Part shown: piece by piece, positions 9,293-20,660 of the stretch
Numbering within the stretch: the stretch's first letter is position 1
Layout: the number at the start of each line of letters is the position of its first letter
NCBI GenBank assembly: GCA_948567375.1
Contig: OX419756.1
Span: 27,418,333 to 27,482,332, forward strand
Length of the DNA: 64,000 bases
Source of the DNA: Lunularia cruciata
Taxonomy: Eukaryota; Streptophyta; Marchantiopsida; Lunulariales; Lunulariaceae
Direction of reading: 5' to 3'
Notes under the pieces: model-generated
Seen by the model: the letters and a program-made list of their open reading frames with translations, nothing else
Database searches by the model: none
Told to the model about the DNA's origin: nothing
Position numbers and translations under genes: made by a program

Positions 9293-9952
9293 TGTGGCAC
9301 TTTAGAGTCTATGTATGACTTATGTGTGAGTTGTGCTTCTATAGTGTATGATGTTGATAGCAATGTATGTTGTGTAGCGATGTATATACGCACGACAGCT
9401 GTCACGCCATTTGTAGTTCCGCATCTAGATGCTCGGACATTGGAGTTCTAGTGATAGTAGTTAGAGTTATTCTAGCAATTTCTCAGAGACTACTTTACGA
9501 CGGTTAGATTTCGTGTTTGGGGTACTGACTTCACGGTGGGGCCCACCGTCACTTTGCACCGTTTGCACCGTCGAGTGTATCGTCAGCGGGACCGTTAGGG
9601 TTTCAGTGCTAGCTTGAGTCTGGGGGGTATAGTTTTGAAGTGAGCTCCAAAGAGCTCACTTCTCTGATGTTGACTAGTTCGAGTTCCTAGCTATGGTGGA
9701 CAGAGGCCGGCGAGCGTCACCTGGATTCTCTATGCTTGAGTGGGTGTGGTTTGACTGTAATCAGTGCCTAGTTGTTGGCAGTTTATAGAGTGACAGATCA
9801 AGTACTGATCTGAGTTGAGTTGAGTTGAGAGTGGTAAGCAATCTGATTATTGTGGCACTTTAGAGTCTATGTATGACTTATGTGTGAGTTGTGCTTCTAT
9901 ATATGATGTTGACAGCGATGTATGTTGTGTAGCGATGTATATACGCACGACA
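9293..9952 (+). repeat. LTR of DNMT element copy 1, with the same module at both ends
   Basis: It starts TGTGGCAC just after a polypurine tract. The first about 108 bp (9293-9400) recur at 9851-9952, with a 10-base spacer before the second copy. Copy 2 has the same layout over 657 bp, so the unit from TGTGGCAC to CGCACGACA is probably the true LTR, carrying an internal direct repeat at its two ends. Alternatively a 548-bp LTR could be followed by a truncated second LTR in both copies. Confidence 0.6.
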
Positions 9953-12360
9953 TGGGAGCTTTCTCAGTAAGTGTCCTCATGAATATATCCCTATAGGACT
10001 ATATTTAAGAAACTTTGACAAAGCCATTTTTGTGAAACAAAGTCCCGTAGGTAAAGGATACAGCAATTAGGGTTGAATCTGCACATCTAGTACAAGAGTT
10101 GAAGAAGCTACTACTTGCAGCTCTGCAGCTTGGAAATCTAGCAACTCGTAACCAGAAGTTGCAATGATTTTGATTCAAGTACAAAATTTGCATTATAGTC
10201 TGGCAGGTGTTGTGTGGAAACCTTGGCGTGCATTTGCTTATCTGCCGATAACATATGTTTTGTTGTCTAACAATTTAGACTGAATTCTGTTTATATTGAT
10301 ATGGTTTAGTGCAATTGTTTATCTGCCAATAATGTATGTTTGTTGTCTATCGATTCAGATTGAGTTTTGAGTTCTGTCTATATTGATATGGTTTTGAGGG
10401 CTCAGTGTATCATTGTCCAATACATAAACATATTGACATTTTGCTAAGGAAGTTGAGACTTTGAAGCATTTAGCAGTTTGCAAGCCACGAATATCAGAAG
10501 TGTATCAACCAGAAATATCACCACATGATACAACTTTTGACAATTGTTCTTGCAAGAAACTATAACTCCAACAGGGCTTCTCCTTTTCTGCACAATCAAT
10601 CGTTAAAATTCCAAGCAATCTGAGCGAGTTATCCCACAAAGAAAAATTTCTTGAGATGGCCTAACAAGAAATAAATTTCCACCTCGTCTCCCGGATGTTC
10701 ACCCCGTTATATGCGAGAGACGTATCCACGTTCTCTTCATCCGCCGAACGCAATATTTATTCCTCAAATTCCTCTAGGTTTTCTCCCTGGACTTTTCTCA
10801 GAAATTCTATAAAAATACCGCTTGAGATAACCTATGCCCAAAGACACAACCTCACGAGGACAGTATGTGACAAAGATCGCCTGACGACAAAGACACCATT
10901 TGGCGAGGGCGAGGGCAGAACCTCGGGAAAATAGAAATGGCCTCCGTCTGCAAAGGGTGTTACTTTGGGTCCAAAGTCATAAACTTGTCGATTCTGCGAC
11001 AGGAACCAACGTTTATTTTAGACAGTTGCCACCTTGCTAACACCTCTCCTTGTCACTTTAACACTACCCGTACACAGGGTAGGTTCACGTTTTCTCAACA
11101 AACGCAGGTGGCCATCTTGGAATCGATTAGCCAGATGCTAAGGTCTCTTCTAATGGTGTAAATTTTATTCTAAAATTGATGAGCGAATATGATTCGTTCT
11201 TTTCTCTCGTTTTGAAGATGTGGGAACGGTTGTAGTAACTTCTCGCATGACATTAGATCACATACAGGAAACAATTAAGAAATAGCAATGCAGACTCTGT
11301 TGTTAGAATCTAGCTCTGCTCCTAAAATTTCAGGTGGTTTGTGCTTATAATACTAGGTCATAAACAGTCGAATTCAACACATACTTAGATTATGGAGTCT
11401 TAATAGTATTCTAATAGGTGTGCAAGTCCTCTTATTTAGAAAATAACACTTAAGTTCATTAGGTAACCAGGAGATCTATATCTGCACTTGAGAAAGAGAT
11501 TTGAGATTTCTACAGAATCTCTCAATTTACTGAAGCAACAAATCGAAAGAATCAACACTGGTGATCGTGATAGGTGCTCAAAAGTCAATTTTCAATTCAA
11601 TCTATTCTGCAGCATGTGTACAATCAGCAAATTTGCATCGTCATACTTCAAACTAGAGGTATATTTAAAACCGATAGCATAGTCCTTAATCTTTAATTAC
11701 CACGATTAACTCATTGTTAGATCATCGCACCAACCAAAAGTTTAATTCCATTCACGCTTCACACAACAACCAATTTACTTCATTACAAAAGGTCGCTTAT
11801 GCAACTCGTCAACAACCAAATCGTGTGCGGACCAGCCATTTCCGGCCTTCGGCGTTTCTTTCGTAAAGCCAAAGAAGTATCCTTCGGACTCTCCGGACCG
11901 AAGGAAGTAGGCGGAAATTTTAGCAAAAAAAAAATATTTTTTTTTTGCCTCTCAAGCTTGCTTTTGGATTTTATATAAACCCATGGATCGTGAAAAATCG
12001 TTACAAGCCAAGTCAGTGCCGTCCACGAGTAACGGATTTTTCTAGGTTCAAAAGGAAAAGGGGGCGCTCTGCAGCCCGCGCCAGCCCACTGAGTTGAAGT
12101 TACGGATAAATTTTGGGTGTTTACCCAACCAAAGCAATTGACTAGAGACAAAACCGGGCCTTTGTTTAACCTACCGTGACCGGTACAAGAAAAGCTAGCA
12201 CTCATGGACCCTGACGGCCTTTGTACCCCGAAATAGCTGGTGAACGTGTAATGCAATCGGAAGAAAACCCGCACTACACAGTGGGCAGGATAGTGACTCT
12301 AGTCCAATGATCCCAAGCAGATTGCGAAATGACCTCCTTTGCTAGTGCGCTGATCGACAG
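9953..12360. other. Unassigned stretch, partly CpG-retaining
   Basis: No recognisable gene. 9953-10640 is AT-rich with two related segments around 10200-10390 (both contain TTGTTGTCTA and TATTGATATGG). 10640-12360 keeps many CpG sites, unlike most of the window, and has short ORFs without domains (for example 10695-10934 plus, 11783-12274 minus). It could be single-copy host sequence or a young unidentified element. A small inverted repeat TCCTTCGG / CCGAAGGA lies near 11879-11906. Confidence 0.4.
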
Positions 12361-12515
12361 AATCCTGAACAGATCTTGTCAGGTGGGGAGGGTTCACTTG
12401 TAACAGCTTTGTTAGTTTTCTCAAACTCGAACCTCTGAATCCTGAGCATATCTCGTCAGTTGGGGAGGGTGAGGGTTCATTTGTAACAGCTTTGTCAGCT
12501 TTCTCAAACTCGAAC
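12361..12515. repeat. Tandem duplication of about 75 bp
   Basis: Unit 1 (12361-12433) and unit 2 (12438-12515) both run from AATCCTGA through GGGGAGGGT and TAACAGCTTTGT to CTCAAACTCGAACC. Unit 2 has a small GGGTGA insertion. Both are read through by open frames on each strand (12299-12745 minus), none recognised. Confidence 0.85.
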
Positions 12516-12754
12516 CGGGTGATGCGCCTTCTTCTGAAGTACCCTATGTTTCTTCCTTGTTCCGTTGACGAGGGCTTCCCATCCTTCTTGTTATCGTACG
12601 CGGTCGCCTGTTTCCTTCTTCTGAAGTTCAAGCATGCTCCCTTGCGGGAGAGAGAGAGAGGGAAACTAGGGTAGTTAGAAGAGACTTGTTGGCTGTTATG
12701 TTGTAAGATCTTGTAAATCGTTATTTTCGTCTTATCAGAGGTCAAGACCTAGAA

Positions 12755-13105
12755 GTGGGCTGTGGAGTGTTTCTCGTGCCAAGGATTTTAATGAGATGAT
12801 TATTGGAAAATTGGGGACAAGTTCAGGGATGTTGCTCGTGAGAGTGATTTATTCGTAATTACCATACTCATATCTCTAAATCCTAAAGTGAACCATGTGA
12901 AACTCTTGACCTTTCGATAAAGATAAAATGAGTTATCCATAATCAAATGTCTTCCATTTTCTGCAATACAAAGTCAAATATACAAGAAGATTTAGAACAG
13001 AATCATGAATCTACTAGTGTCAAGAGCATATGAAGCACTTGATACAACATAATTCTCTGTTGAAAGTATTTCAATTCTTGGAATAGACTTAGGAACTATG
13101 TTCAA
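12755..13105 (+). repeat. Dispersed repeat, inverted relative to 40795-41135
   Basis: Reverse-complement reading of 40795-41135 matches this stretch closely (shared GGGGACAAGTT, GGATGTTGCT, GTGATTTAT, ACCATACTCATAT, GAAGCACTTGATA). The minus-strand copy retains a longer open reading (KCLPFPEYKVKDTRRF-like). The family is not recognised; it may be a decayed duplicated gene exon or a transposon part. Confidence 0.7.
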
Positions 13106-13421
13106 ATAGGAGAATAGTAAATCTACCCTATTCAAGCACAAATATGTTCACGATAATAGCTGACTCTTATCTAGGTACTTCTAAGAGTGTTTAGTACATG
13201 AGAGACCCAAAGCATACCGTCAGATAGATCAGAGAAGCTTCCTTCACCGATAAGGTAGATCAAGAAAACTGCAGTATTCACATCCATAGGAATTGAGTAT
13301 GCTGCAACGACCCGAGGACGCATACCTAAACGACGGTAGCTAAGTTCCCACTCACGACCCATGTTTATGTTTATATTAAACATGAAAGGAGTGCAAAGCA
13401 AAAGTAAGTACCAAAGGAAAA

Positions 13422-14000
13422 TCAAGCACCAAGGCCCAACCGTCTAGAAAGACAAACAAAAGAATGGCCCAAACTTACCAAAGGGAGAGAATGAGAAGGA
13501 AAGTAAGGAGAGGGTAGTCTTGTGTTGAACGACGTGGTAGAGGTACTCCAATGGTATGTTTGGTAAGTGAGGAGGGAGGATCCTAGCCGTGTTGTGTATG
13601 CCCATCGCAGCTGTTTGTTGGTGAAGATCAAAAGCCTGAGCGTGTTGCAAAGTAAGTAATATGTGCTATGGGTAATATGATGTAAGCATGGCTTCATAGA
13701 TAGCCAATGCCCCCTTTCCACTGCAAAGAACACTATACTCCATCCTTGAGGGAGACCGTCAAAATGGTGATATAGGAGCCCAAAAATCTGAATCGCTAGA
13801 GGGACAAAGGTATCTGAGGATGGTTGGGGTGCATAGTGGTCCTCCTTGCTCATAGAGGCAACGGTTGCTACTGCTACCACTTGTACGCCTGCTTGTGCCT
13901 TACCACCACCATGTTGTGCAAGGTGTGATGACCATATATGAAAGTAACAATATTTTCTCACACCTGACAGATAGGTGGTCGTGGTAGATCCAATCATCAA
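13422..14000 (-). pseudogene. LINE-like ORF C-terminal fragment (tentative)
   Basis: A 192-codon open frame contains HYAPQPSSDTFVPLAIQIFG. An overlapping frame (13444-13650) continues with RILPPHLPNIPLEYLYH, so a frameshift is likely. I associate this kind of sequence with the C-terminal tail of plant LINE-type retroelement ORFs, but only from general memory. A homologous fragment lies on the plus strand at 51400-51590. A host gene fragment is the alternative. Confidence 0.4.
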
Positions 14001-14849
14001 TCAATTTGAACCTATAAAGTTGTAAAATTGTAAAATCTGAGCAACTGTATCATGGATTCTAATGGGCTCCCCACCTATTTCATGTCATAAAAAGTATATT
14101 TACATATTATATGGAGAACCACACCCATAGTGGTCCAAAAGCCCTATGAGAGCTAGATATGCAAGACCCAACCTCAATTGTAGTGTTGTGGTAAACTACT
14201 TAAAAGTAAATCAGAAGTTATCAACCAAAACAAAAGCCTAGATCAAAGCTCTAGAGCCTTTTTCCTACATGAGAAGATTCTAGCTCTATTAGGTAAATTG
14301 CATGTTAGGGAAGATTTTGGTAAGTGTGTGAGTGTGCATATGCTCACTGAGATTTGCCTAATCTTCCTAGATTCTAGGGATACAAAGTCAATAAACTCAA
14401 GGAGTGTTGTACGTGTCAGGATTGGCAATAAGTCCAAAGTTAACCAATGATATGATTGGAAGGCATAATGCCTAAATCCACCATTGTGATGTACCTCATG
14501 AACCTATTTGCTAAACAAGTAACCACTAGGGCCCATGCTTTTGATATATGTTGCTTGTGTTGTGGTTGCTTGCTCTTTGAGGCTATATCGACCCATGATT
14601 AGGAAGAGCTATTTGTTGCCTACACCTCTCATCTAAGAGTTGTGGGATCATGCATGCCCCTAAAAGAGTGGAGAAATTATGTTGGATGGTGCCACTAAAC
14701 ATCCACAAGTGTGACAACAATGTCTGTGTAAGAAGGAAAGTCTATGCAAAATGTGGTACCCTAGGGAGGTAATATTATGCAAGAATCAAATAGGTCACCT
14801 AGATATTCCTCAATTGGTATAAATGATGAACATGGACTTTGGCCTAGAC
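14001..14849. other. Unassigned AT-rich stretch
   Basis: No open frame above about 65 codons and no recognised domain or repeat. It is probably decayed transposon sequence. Confidence 0.4.
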
Positions 14850-15775
14850 TAAGATATCTAAAATGAAAGCACTACAAAAATCCTCTTATCTCACAAGAGA
14901 GCCAAAGACTCTCAAACCACCTATAAGGAATTGGAATCCTTATAGGAAGTCAGAGGGAGTGAGGATCATGCAAGTGCTCTAGACCTTGTATTTATGAGTT
15001 TGGACTATAATACCCATTCATGCATGTGTGTGGTATTGTGATATTTAGCTTGGTGTTATAAGTACTTGAGAGATATTATTTATATAGAGATAAAGGATGG
15101 CTCTACATTAGTCATGATTAGCTAAAGTTATTCATAGTTAAGATAAAGGGGACCTTACTTTAGAGGAAGTGGAAAAGATGAGCACCCTATTTTGGATTCT
15201 AGTGCATTGACTTGGTATTATTCTTAGGTGTTTGGCTTTGAGGAAAGACTTGAGAACTCTTGGACCCACAAGCCGTTTTGTTTTGGTTTCTTCTATAGTC
15301 CAAGGATAACCCATGTGGAGAAATCTTTGACCTAGTGGTTGGGTCAAGATAAGACCACATGCTTAGGAGAAAATTCCCATGAGTATGGATATTCCTTTAG
15401 CTTTTTGACTTTATTTGACTTTTAGCCTAGGAACTTGAGTTACTCCAATAATTAGTAATTTTGGTACATAACTATTTCACAAGTATATAAACTAGGGGTG
15501 AGGAGGTACTCATCATCCTTTCATTTGCAACTATCTCTCTCTCATTGAGTTCTCTAGTGAGCAATGTCTTGAGTCTTGGAGTGTTAGTCTTGGAGGAGTA
15601 TGATGGAGTTGGGGTTCTTTGCCTTCTTAGTCCATGGTGCGCTACCATAATAGCCATCAAAATTTCATCTTTAGTGAGAGACAGGCCGGCTCATAGGACT
15701 TGTAAACCCAAGGCTTCCAAGTTGAATGTGAAAGTAGACTCTACTTAAACTCATATTCCAAAGGCCCACAATACA
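14850..15775 (+). repeat. Dispersed repeat Q, interrupted by a G1-family solo LTR
   Basis: 14850-15005 and 15696-15770 together match 36500-36722, which is uninterrupted: shared CTACAAAAATCCTC, CTCAAACCACCTATA / TTCAAACCACCTATA, and AAACCCAAGGC spanning the insertion point. The second copy therefore serves as a pre-insertion reference. Function unknown. Confidence 0.75.
15006..15695 (+). repeat. Solo LTR of the G1 family
   Basis: It aligns end to end with the G1 LTRs with scattered substitutions and small indels (for example an insertion around 15344-15375). It begins TATAATACCC in place of TGTAACACCC and ends GGCTCATA. GGAC flanks both sides (15002-15005 and 15696-15699), a 4-bp, possibly originally 5-bp, target duplication. 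No internal region is present, so it arose by LTR-LTR recombination. The TATA box is conserved. Confidence 0.9.
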
Positions 15776-16201
15776 TGTAAAAGAACAAGACCAAGGAGAG
15801 AAATATGAGCATTAAAGATCACATTGGGACACTTGAATGAGGGAAAACTCCAAATGCCTAGTATGAACTTGGGCTTTGTTATTTATAGGAGCATACAAGG
15901 CTCTTGAGGAGCTTCTCAAGAAGCTTCCTAGAAACATTTTCTTGGAGTGCAAACCAAGTTAACCGGGAACCTTCTCAAGAAGCTTCCTTTTAGAAGCCAC
16001 CTACTTGGTATGCAAGCTAAGCTAGTAGGAAGCTTCCCAAGAAGCTTCCTTCTAGAAGCCACCACTTGGCATGCACATTATCTAATACTTGGAAGGTGCC
16101 AATTAGCTTCTTGGATACTTCTAAAATATTCTAGGTTAATTTGGCCTATTTGTTACTTCATTAGCCTTGACTAACTCATTGGTAAACTCCATATTGTTAC
16201 A
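15776..16201 (-). repeat. E-family LTR (probable E2 3' LTR)
   Basis: Read on minus it starts TGTAACAATATGG and ends CTTTTACA, and contains several AAGCTTCTT/GAAGCTTC palindromic segments. It is homologous to the LTRs at 24538-24958, 33731-34145 and 36088-36470 (all minus) and to the solo LTR 47454-47865 (plus). Confidence 0.85.
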
Positions 16202-16716
16202 TGTTCCCCCACCGCTAGTTGGTAATATTCTTATCACCATTGAAGCTTCAAACTCCTAGATGGCTGTTTGTGCATTCTGGAGATGAGAAAGAGGCTCTCA
16301 AGTAGCATCATGAAGGGGATACTCTTTCTAGAGGACTTTGTACTCTATATGTTATCAACAGCCTTGTTGAATGTGCAAGGATACAATCAACTTCATTCTC
16401 CTCATGATCATTGATAAGGATGGGAGGAGGAAGAGGTTGGACACAAGAGGAAAAATAAGATGGATTGGGAACAAAGGGTTTCAACTTTGAAATATGAAAA
16501 GCAAGGTGGATATGCATGTGACAAGGCAAGGCAAGTTGATAAGCAATAGGAGAAATGATTTGGGTGACATCAAAGGGTCCTATCTAATTAGGAGCAAGTT
16601 TAAGGACTTGGGTATCAAGTGGTAAGGGTATTTTACTAGGAAAAAGCATGACCTTATCATCAAGTTGAAAGGTAAGATCATGGCAATGGTGGTTTGCATA
16701 TTGTATGTATGTTTTA
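16202..16716 (-). pseudogene. E2 integrase C-terminal domain and polypurine tract
   Basis: The minus frame reads DLTFQLDDKVMLF, then IGPFDVTQIISPIAYQLALP and HIHLAFHISKLKPF, the GPY/F and chromodomain-adjacent region of chromovirus-type Ty3 integrases. Stops and frame changes are present. Next to the LTR, minus strand GGTGGGGGAACA is the polypurine tract. The homologous part of E1 is at 24959-25440. Confidence 0.8.
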
Positions 16717-16721
16717 ACAAT

Positions 16722-16733
16722 TGGTATCAGAGC
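16722..16733 (+). promoter_or_regulatory. Copia primer binding site, tRNA-Met initiator type
   Basis: TGGTATCAGAGC is the standard plant initiator-Met complement. It sits directly after TTTTAACAAT. Confidence 0.85.
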
Positions 16734-16809
16734 TTCGTTGGTCCTAAAGAGTGTCTTGAGATTTAAGGGTGTAGTGAAGTGGGTCTAGAAGCAAGTCCAC
16801 AACAAAGCA

Positions 16810-17530
16810 ATGGAAAGGATGATATCCATATCAAATGCTAAATTTGCAGTGGAGAAGTTTGATGGGAAAAACAATTTTGGACTTTGGCAACTTAAGACGA
16901 AGGACCTTCTTGTCCAGCAAGGACTACATAGAGCACTAAAGAAGAAAAAGGAGGACAAAGGTGATGAGGATGAGGAAGATGAAGATGCAGATCTCAGAGC
17001 TATTAGCACTATTAGGTTGAACCTTGCTGATGAATTGTTATACAATGTTACAAATGAGGAATCTGCACCAAAAATATAGGCCAAATTAGAGAATCTTTAT
17101 ATGACCAAGTCATTGAAAAAGAGATTGTTTCTTAAATTGAAGTTGTATATGTTGCGGATGAAGGAAGGCTAGAGTATTATGGAGCACCTTAATGCTTTCA
17201 ACAAAATCATTTGTGAGTTGATGAGCATAGAGGTTAAGTTATAAGAGGAAGATAAGGCATTGATGTTATTGACTTCACTTTCTCCATCATATGAGCATTT
17301 GGTCACAACTCTTCTATAAGGGAAGGATGATATAAATTGTGAGGAGGTCACTTCAACATTATTTTCGAATGAGATGCAAAAAAGACCCAACCAAGAAAAG
17401 ACAAATTCAAAGGCTCTATTTATCAAAGGAAGGACAAGAGAGAGAGAGAGAGAGAGAGAGAGATCAGATCAAGAGCAAATCAAGATCCAAGTCTAGAACT
17501 GGAGGTTTCAAAGGCAAGTGCTAGATTTGT
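16810..17530 (+). pseudogene. Copia Gag
   Basis: It opens with a UBN2-like Gag region (KFDGKNNFGLWQLKTKDLL) and runs to a degenerate knuckle near 17520 (CxICGKVGNFKKDC, Asn for His). Premature stops occur at 17077 and later. A (GA)n tract at 17435-17463 lies in the Arg-rich part before the knuckle. Confidence 0.8.
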
Positions 17531-18240
17531 GGGAAGGTTGGAAATTTCAAGAAGGATTGTAACAACAAGAGGCTTGAGTCCAAGAAGGATAAAGGTCAAC
17601 TTTCAGATCAAGCAAGTACTGCTGAGTCATTTGGTGTTGTGGATGATGTTTTATGTGTTACCCAAAACAAATATCAGTTTGAAGAGTCATGGATGTTGGA
17701 CTCAGGTTTCTCTTACATATGTGTCCAAATAAGGAGTGGTTTTATGAGTATAAACCATTCAATGGAGGATCTGTAATAATGGGGAACAACATAGCTTGTA
17801 AAGCTATTGGTATTGGTACAATGCGCATTAAGATGTTTGATGGTATTGTGAGGACTCTTGCTCATGTGAGGCATGTTAATGAGTTAAGGAAGAATTTGAT
17901 ATCACTAAGCACTTTGGACTCAAATGGTTGGAGGTGGAGAGAAGAAAATGGAACACTCAAGGTATCAAAAGGAGCATTGGTTGTAATGAAGAGCAAGAAG
18001 ATATGAAATCTTTATGAACTTGTTGGAGAGACCATTACTGGAGGAATGACAAGTACTATTTCTGAAAATGAAGATTTGAAAGATCTTACTCAGTTATGGC
18101 ACCCACATTTGGGTCATATGGGTGAAAGGGGTCTAAGTGAATTGTCCAAGGGCTTCTAAAGGGCCTTAAAATTTGTAAGTTAAAATCCTATGAGCATTTT
18201 GTAATAGGAAAGCAACGGAGGGTAAGCTTTTCCACAGGAC
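17531..18240 (+). pseudogene. Copia protease and pre-integrase domain
   Basis: ESWMLDSGFSYI holds the protease Asp-Ser-Gly site. A GAG-pre-integrase region follows (KNLISLSTLDSNGW, then HLGHMGERGLSEL near 18110). At least one frameshift and several stops are present. Confidence 0.75.
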
Positions 18241-18243
18241 TTC

Positions 18244-19015
18244 ATTGCACAAAGGGAATTTTAGACTATGTGCATTCTAATGTTTGGGGCCCTACACCTA
18301 TAGCTTCAAAATTTGGAGCATTACTTTTTGTATCGTTGGTTGATGATTACTCTAGGAGAGTATGGGTCTACACCATGAAGCAAAAATCAGAGGTCTTCTT
18401 TATCTTTAAACAATGGAAGGTGATGATGGAGAAACAAAATGGAAGGAAAGTGAAGTGTTTGAGATCTGATAATGGTGGAGAATACAAATTTGGAGAGTTT
18501 GATTAACTCTCCAAATTTGTATAGATATTGTAAGAGTGAAGGGATAATTCCACTTTACTATACCGGGTACCCTCAACAAAATGGTGTGGCAGAGCGGATA
18601 AATCATACACTCTTGGAGAAAGCAAGAAGTATGTTAAGCAACGCTGGATTGGAGAAGAGTTTTTTGGGCAAAAGCTATAAATATAGCTTGTCATTTGGTC
18701 AACATTTCTCCCTCTATTGCTATTGAGTGTAAGACACCTATGGAATTATGGATAGGTTGGCATGTTGATCACTCTTCACTTGGAGTATTTGGATGCATAG
18801 CTTATTTTCATATTCAACAAGGACAAAGGACAAAGTTAGATCCCAAATCTAGAAAATGTATATTCCTGGGATATGAGAAGGATACAAAGGGATATATATT
18901 ATGGGATCTAGAAAGGTGTTGTCTTGTTGTGAGTAGGAATGTAGTTTTTGATGAGACTAGTACAATGAAGATTATAACTATAGAAAAGAAAAAAAACTCA
19001 ATCAGATTTTGTTAA
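18244..19015 (+). pseudogene. Copia integrase
   Basis: The core reads YVHSNVWGP, VSLVDDYSRRVWVY, LRSDNGGEYKFGEF and GYPQQNGVAERIN, giving Asp, Asp and Glu of the DDE site. A duplicated or shifted segment around 18495-18530 breaks the frame. C-terminal FGCIAYFHI and CIFLGYEKDTKGYILWD follow. Confidence 0.85.
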
Positions 19016-19097
19016 GATAGATATTGATCTTGGAAATAAAGACATCTCACCTCTCGTAGATCTACCAAGTGAACCATTAGAAGAGCAAAGTCCAATA

Positions 19098-19931
19098 GTG
19101 ATTTATGAATGTAGATATCCAAATAGGGATAGAAGGCATCCAAAGAGATTTGATGATTCATTTGTAGCTTATGTTTTTCTTACGGAGAATGCTGAGCCTT
19201 CTTCATATGAAGAAGCAATGCAAGATCAAGAGTGTCAAAAGAGGCATTGTGCAATGGAAGAGAAGATGAAGTCTTTGGCCAAAAACCAAACATGGAGACT
19301 TGAAAAATTGCCTATGGGAAAGAAGGAAATTGGTTGCAGATGGATATTCTGGAGGAAGGAAGGACTTCCAAAGTCAGGTGGAGATTGATACAAAGCAAGG
19401 CTTGTAGCAAAGGGTTAAAGCCAAAAAGAAGGTATTGACTTCAATGAGATTTTTTTACCAGTGGTAAAAATCTCTTCAATTCATGCAATCTTGGCAATAG
19501 TTGCATTGCATAACTTAGAGTTGGAGCAACTAGATGTTACAATTTCTTTTTTACATAGAGAATTGGAGGAGGAGATTTACATGCATCAGCCTGAAGTTTT
19601 TGTGGTACCAAGGAACCAGAACCTTGTTTGCTGGTTACAAAAGTCTTTATATGGACTAAAACAAAGTCCAAGACTTAGGTACATGAAATTTAATGCTTTC
19701 ATGTTGAAGCATGGATATAATAAAAGTGAATCAAATTGTTGTGTGTACCTCAAGAAGCTACATGGACCTAGAGTATTTGATTTAATCATCTTGGTACTAT
19801 ATATGGATGATATGCTGATTGTTGCGAAGGATATGGTTGAGGTGGAGAAATTTAAAGCACAACTTGGTAAGGAGTTTGATATGAAGGACTGGGGTTCTTC
19901 AAAGAGGGTGCTTGGGATTGAAATCCACTAG
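19098..19931 (+). pseudogene. Copia reverse transcriptase
   Basis: It shows AMEEKMKSLAKNQTW, KARLVAKG (after a stop), LEQLDVTISFLHRELEEEIYM, QKSLYGLKQSPR and the catalytic LYMDDMLIV. Stops lie at 19388 and near 19418. Confidence 0.88.
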
Positions 19932-20000
19932 GATAGGAGCAAGGGAAAGTTATGGATATCTCAAAAGAGATATTTCAAAAAATTACTTGCTCAATTTGGC

Positions 20001-20660
20001 ATGGAGAATGCAAAACCAATGAACACTCAAATGGCAAGTCATTTCAAGATATCATTGGAGCAATTTCCATCAAATGAGGAGGAGAGAAAAGTAATGTCAA
20101 ATATTCCTTATGCTAGTGCTGTTGGGATTTTAATGTATGCTATGGTCTGCACTAGACTAGACATCTCATATGATGTGAGTATGGTGAGTAGATATATGGC
20201 AAATCTAGGAAAACAACATTGGGAAGTTGTGAAATGGATACTTTGTTACTTGAAAGGGACTAGAAATATTGGCATTACCTTTGATGTGGAGAAGGACCGA
20301 GAAGGAAGAATTACATGGTATGTAGATTCTGATTTTTTGGAGACTTGGATAAGAGAAGGTATACAATAGGATCTGTTTTTAGGTGCAGTAAGTTGGAAGT
20401 CTACTCTCCAATCTACTGTTGCTCTTCCTACAATAGAGGCTGAATATATGGCAACAACTGAGGCTGCCAAAGAGGTAATATGATTACAAAGATTAGCCAA
20501 GGATGTAAGACTGCCTAACATGACGTCCACACTTTTTTGTGATAGCTAGAGTGCTATTCACTTGGCCAAGAATCAAGTATATCATTCAAGGACAAAGCAT
20601 ATTGATGTGAGACATCATTTTATCAATAAAGTTTTGAAAAATGAAAAATGGTAAGAACAA
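20001..20660 (+). pseudogene. Copia RNase H
   Basis: It shows PYASAVGILMYAMVCTR, a VSRYMANLGKQHW segment, KGTRNIGITF, YVDSDF and later TIEAEYMATTEAAKE and HSRTKHIDVRHHF. Stops at about 20367 and 20480. Confidence 0.85.
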
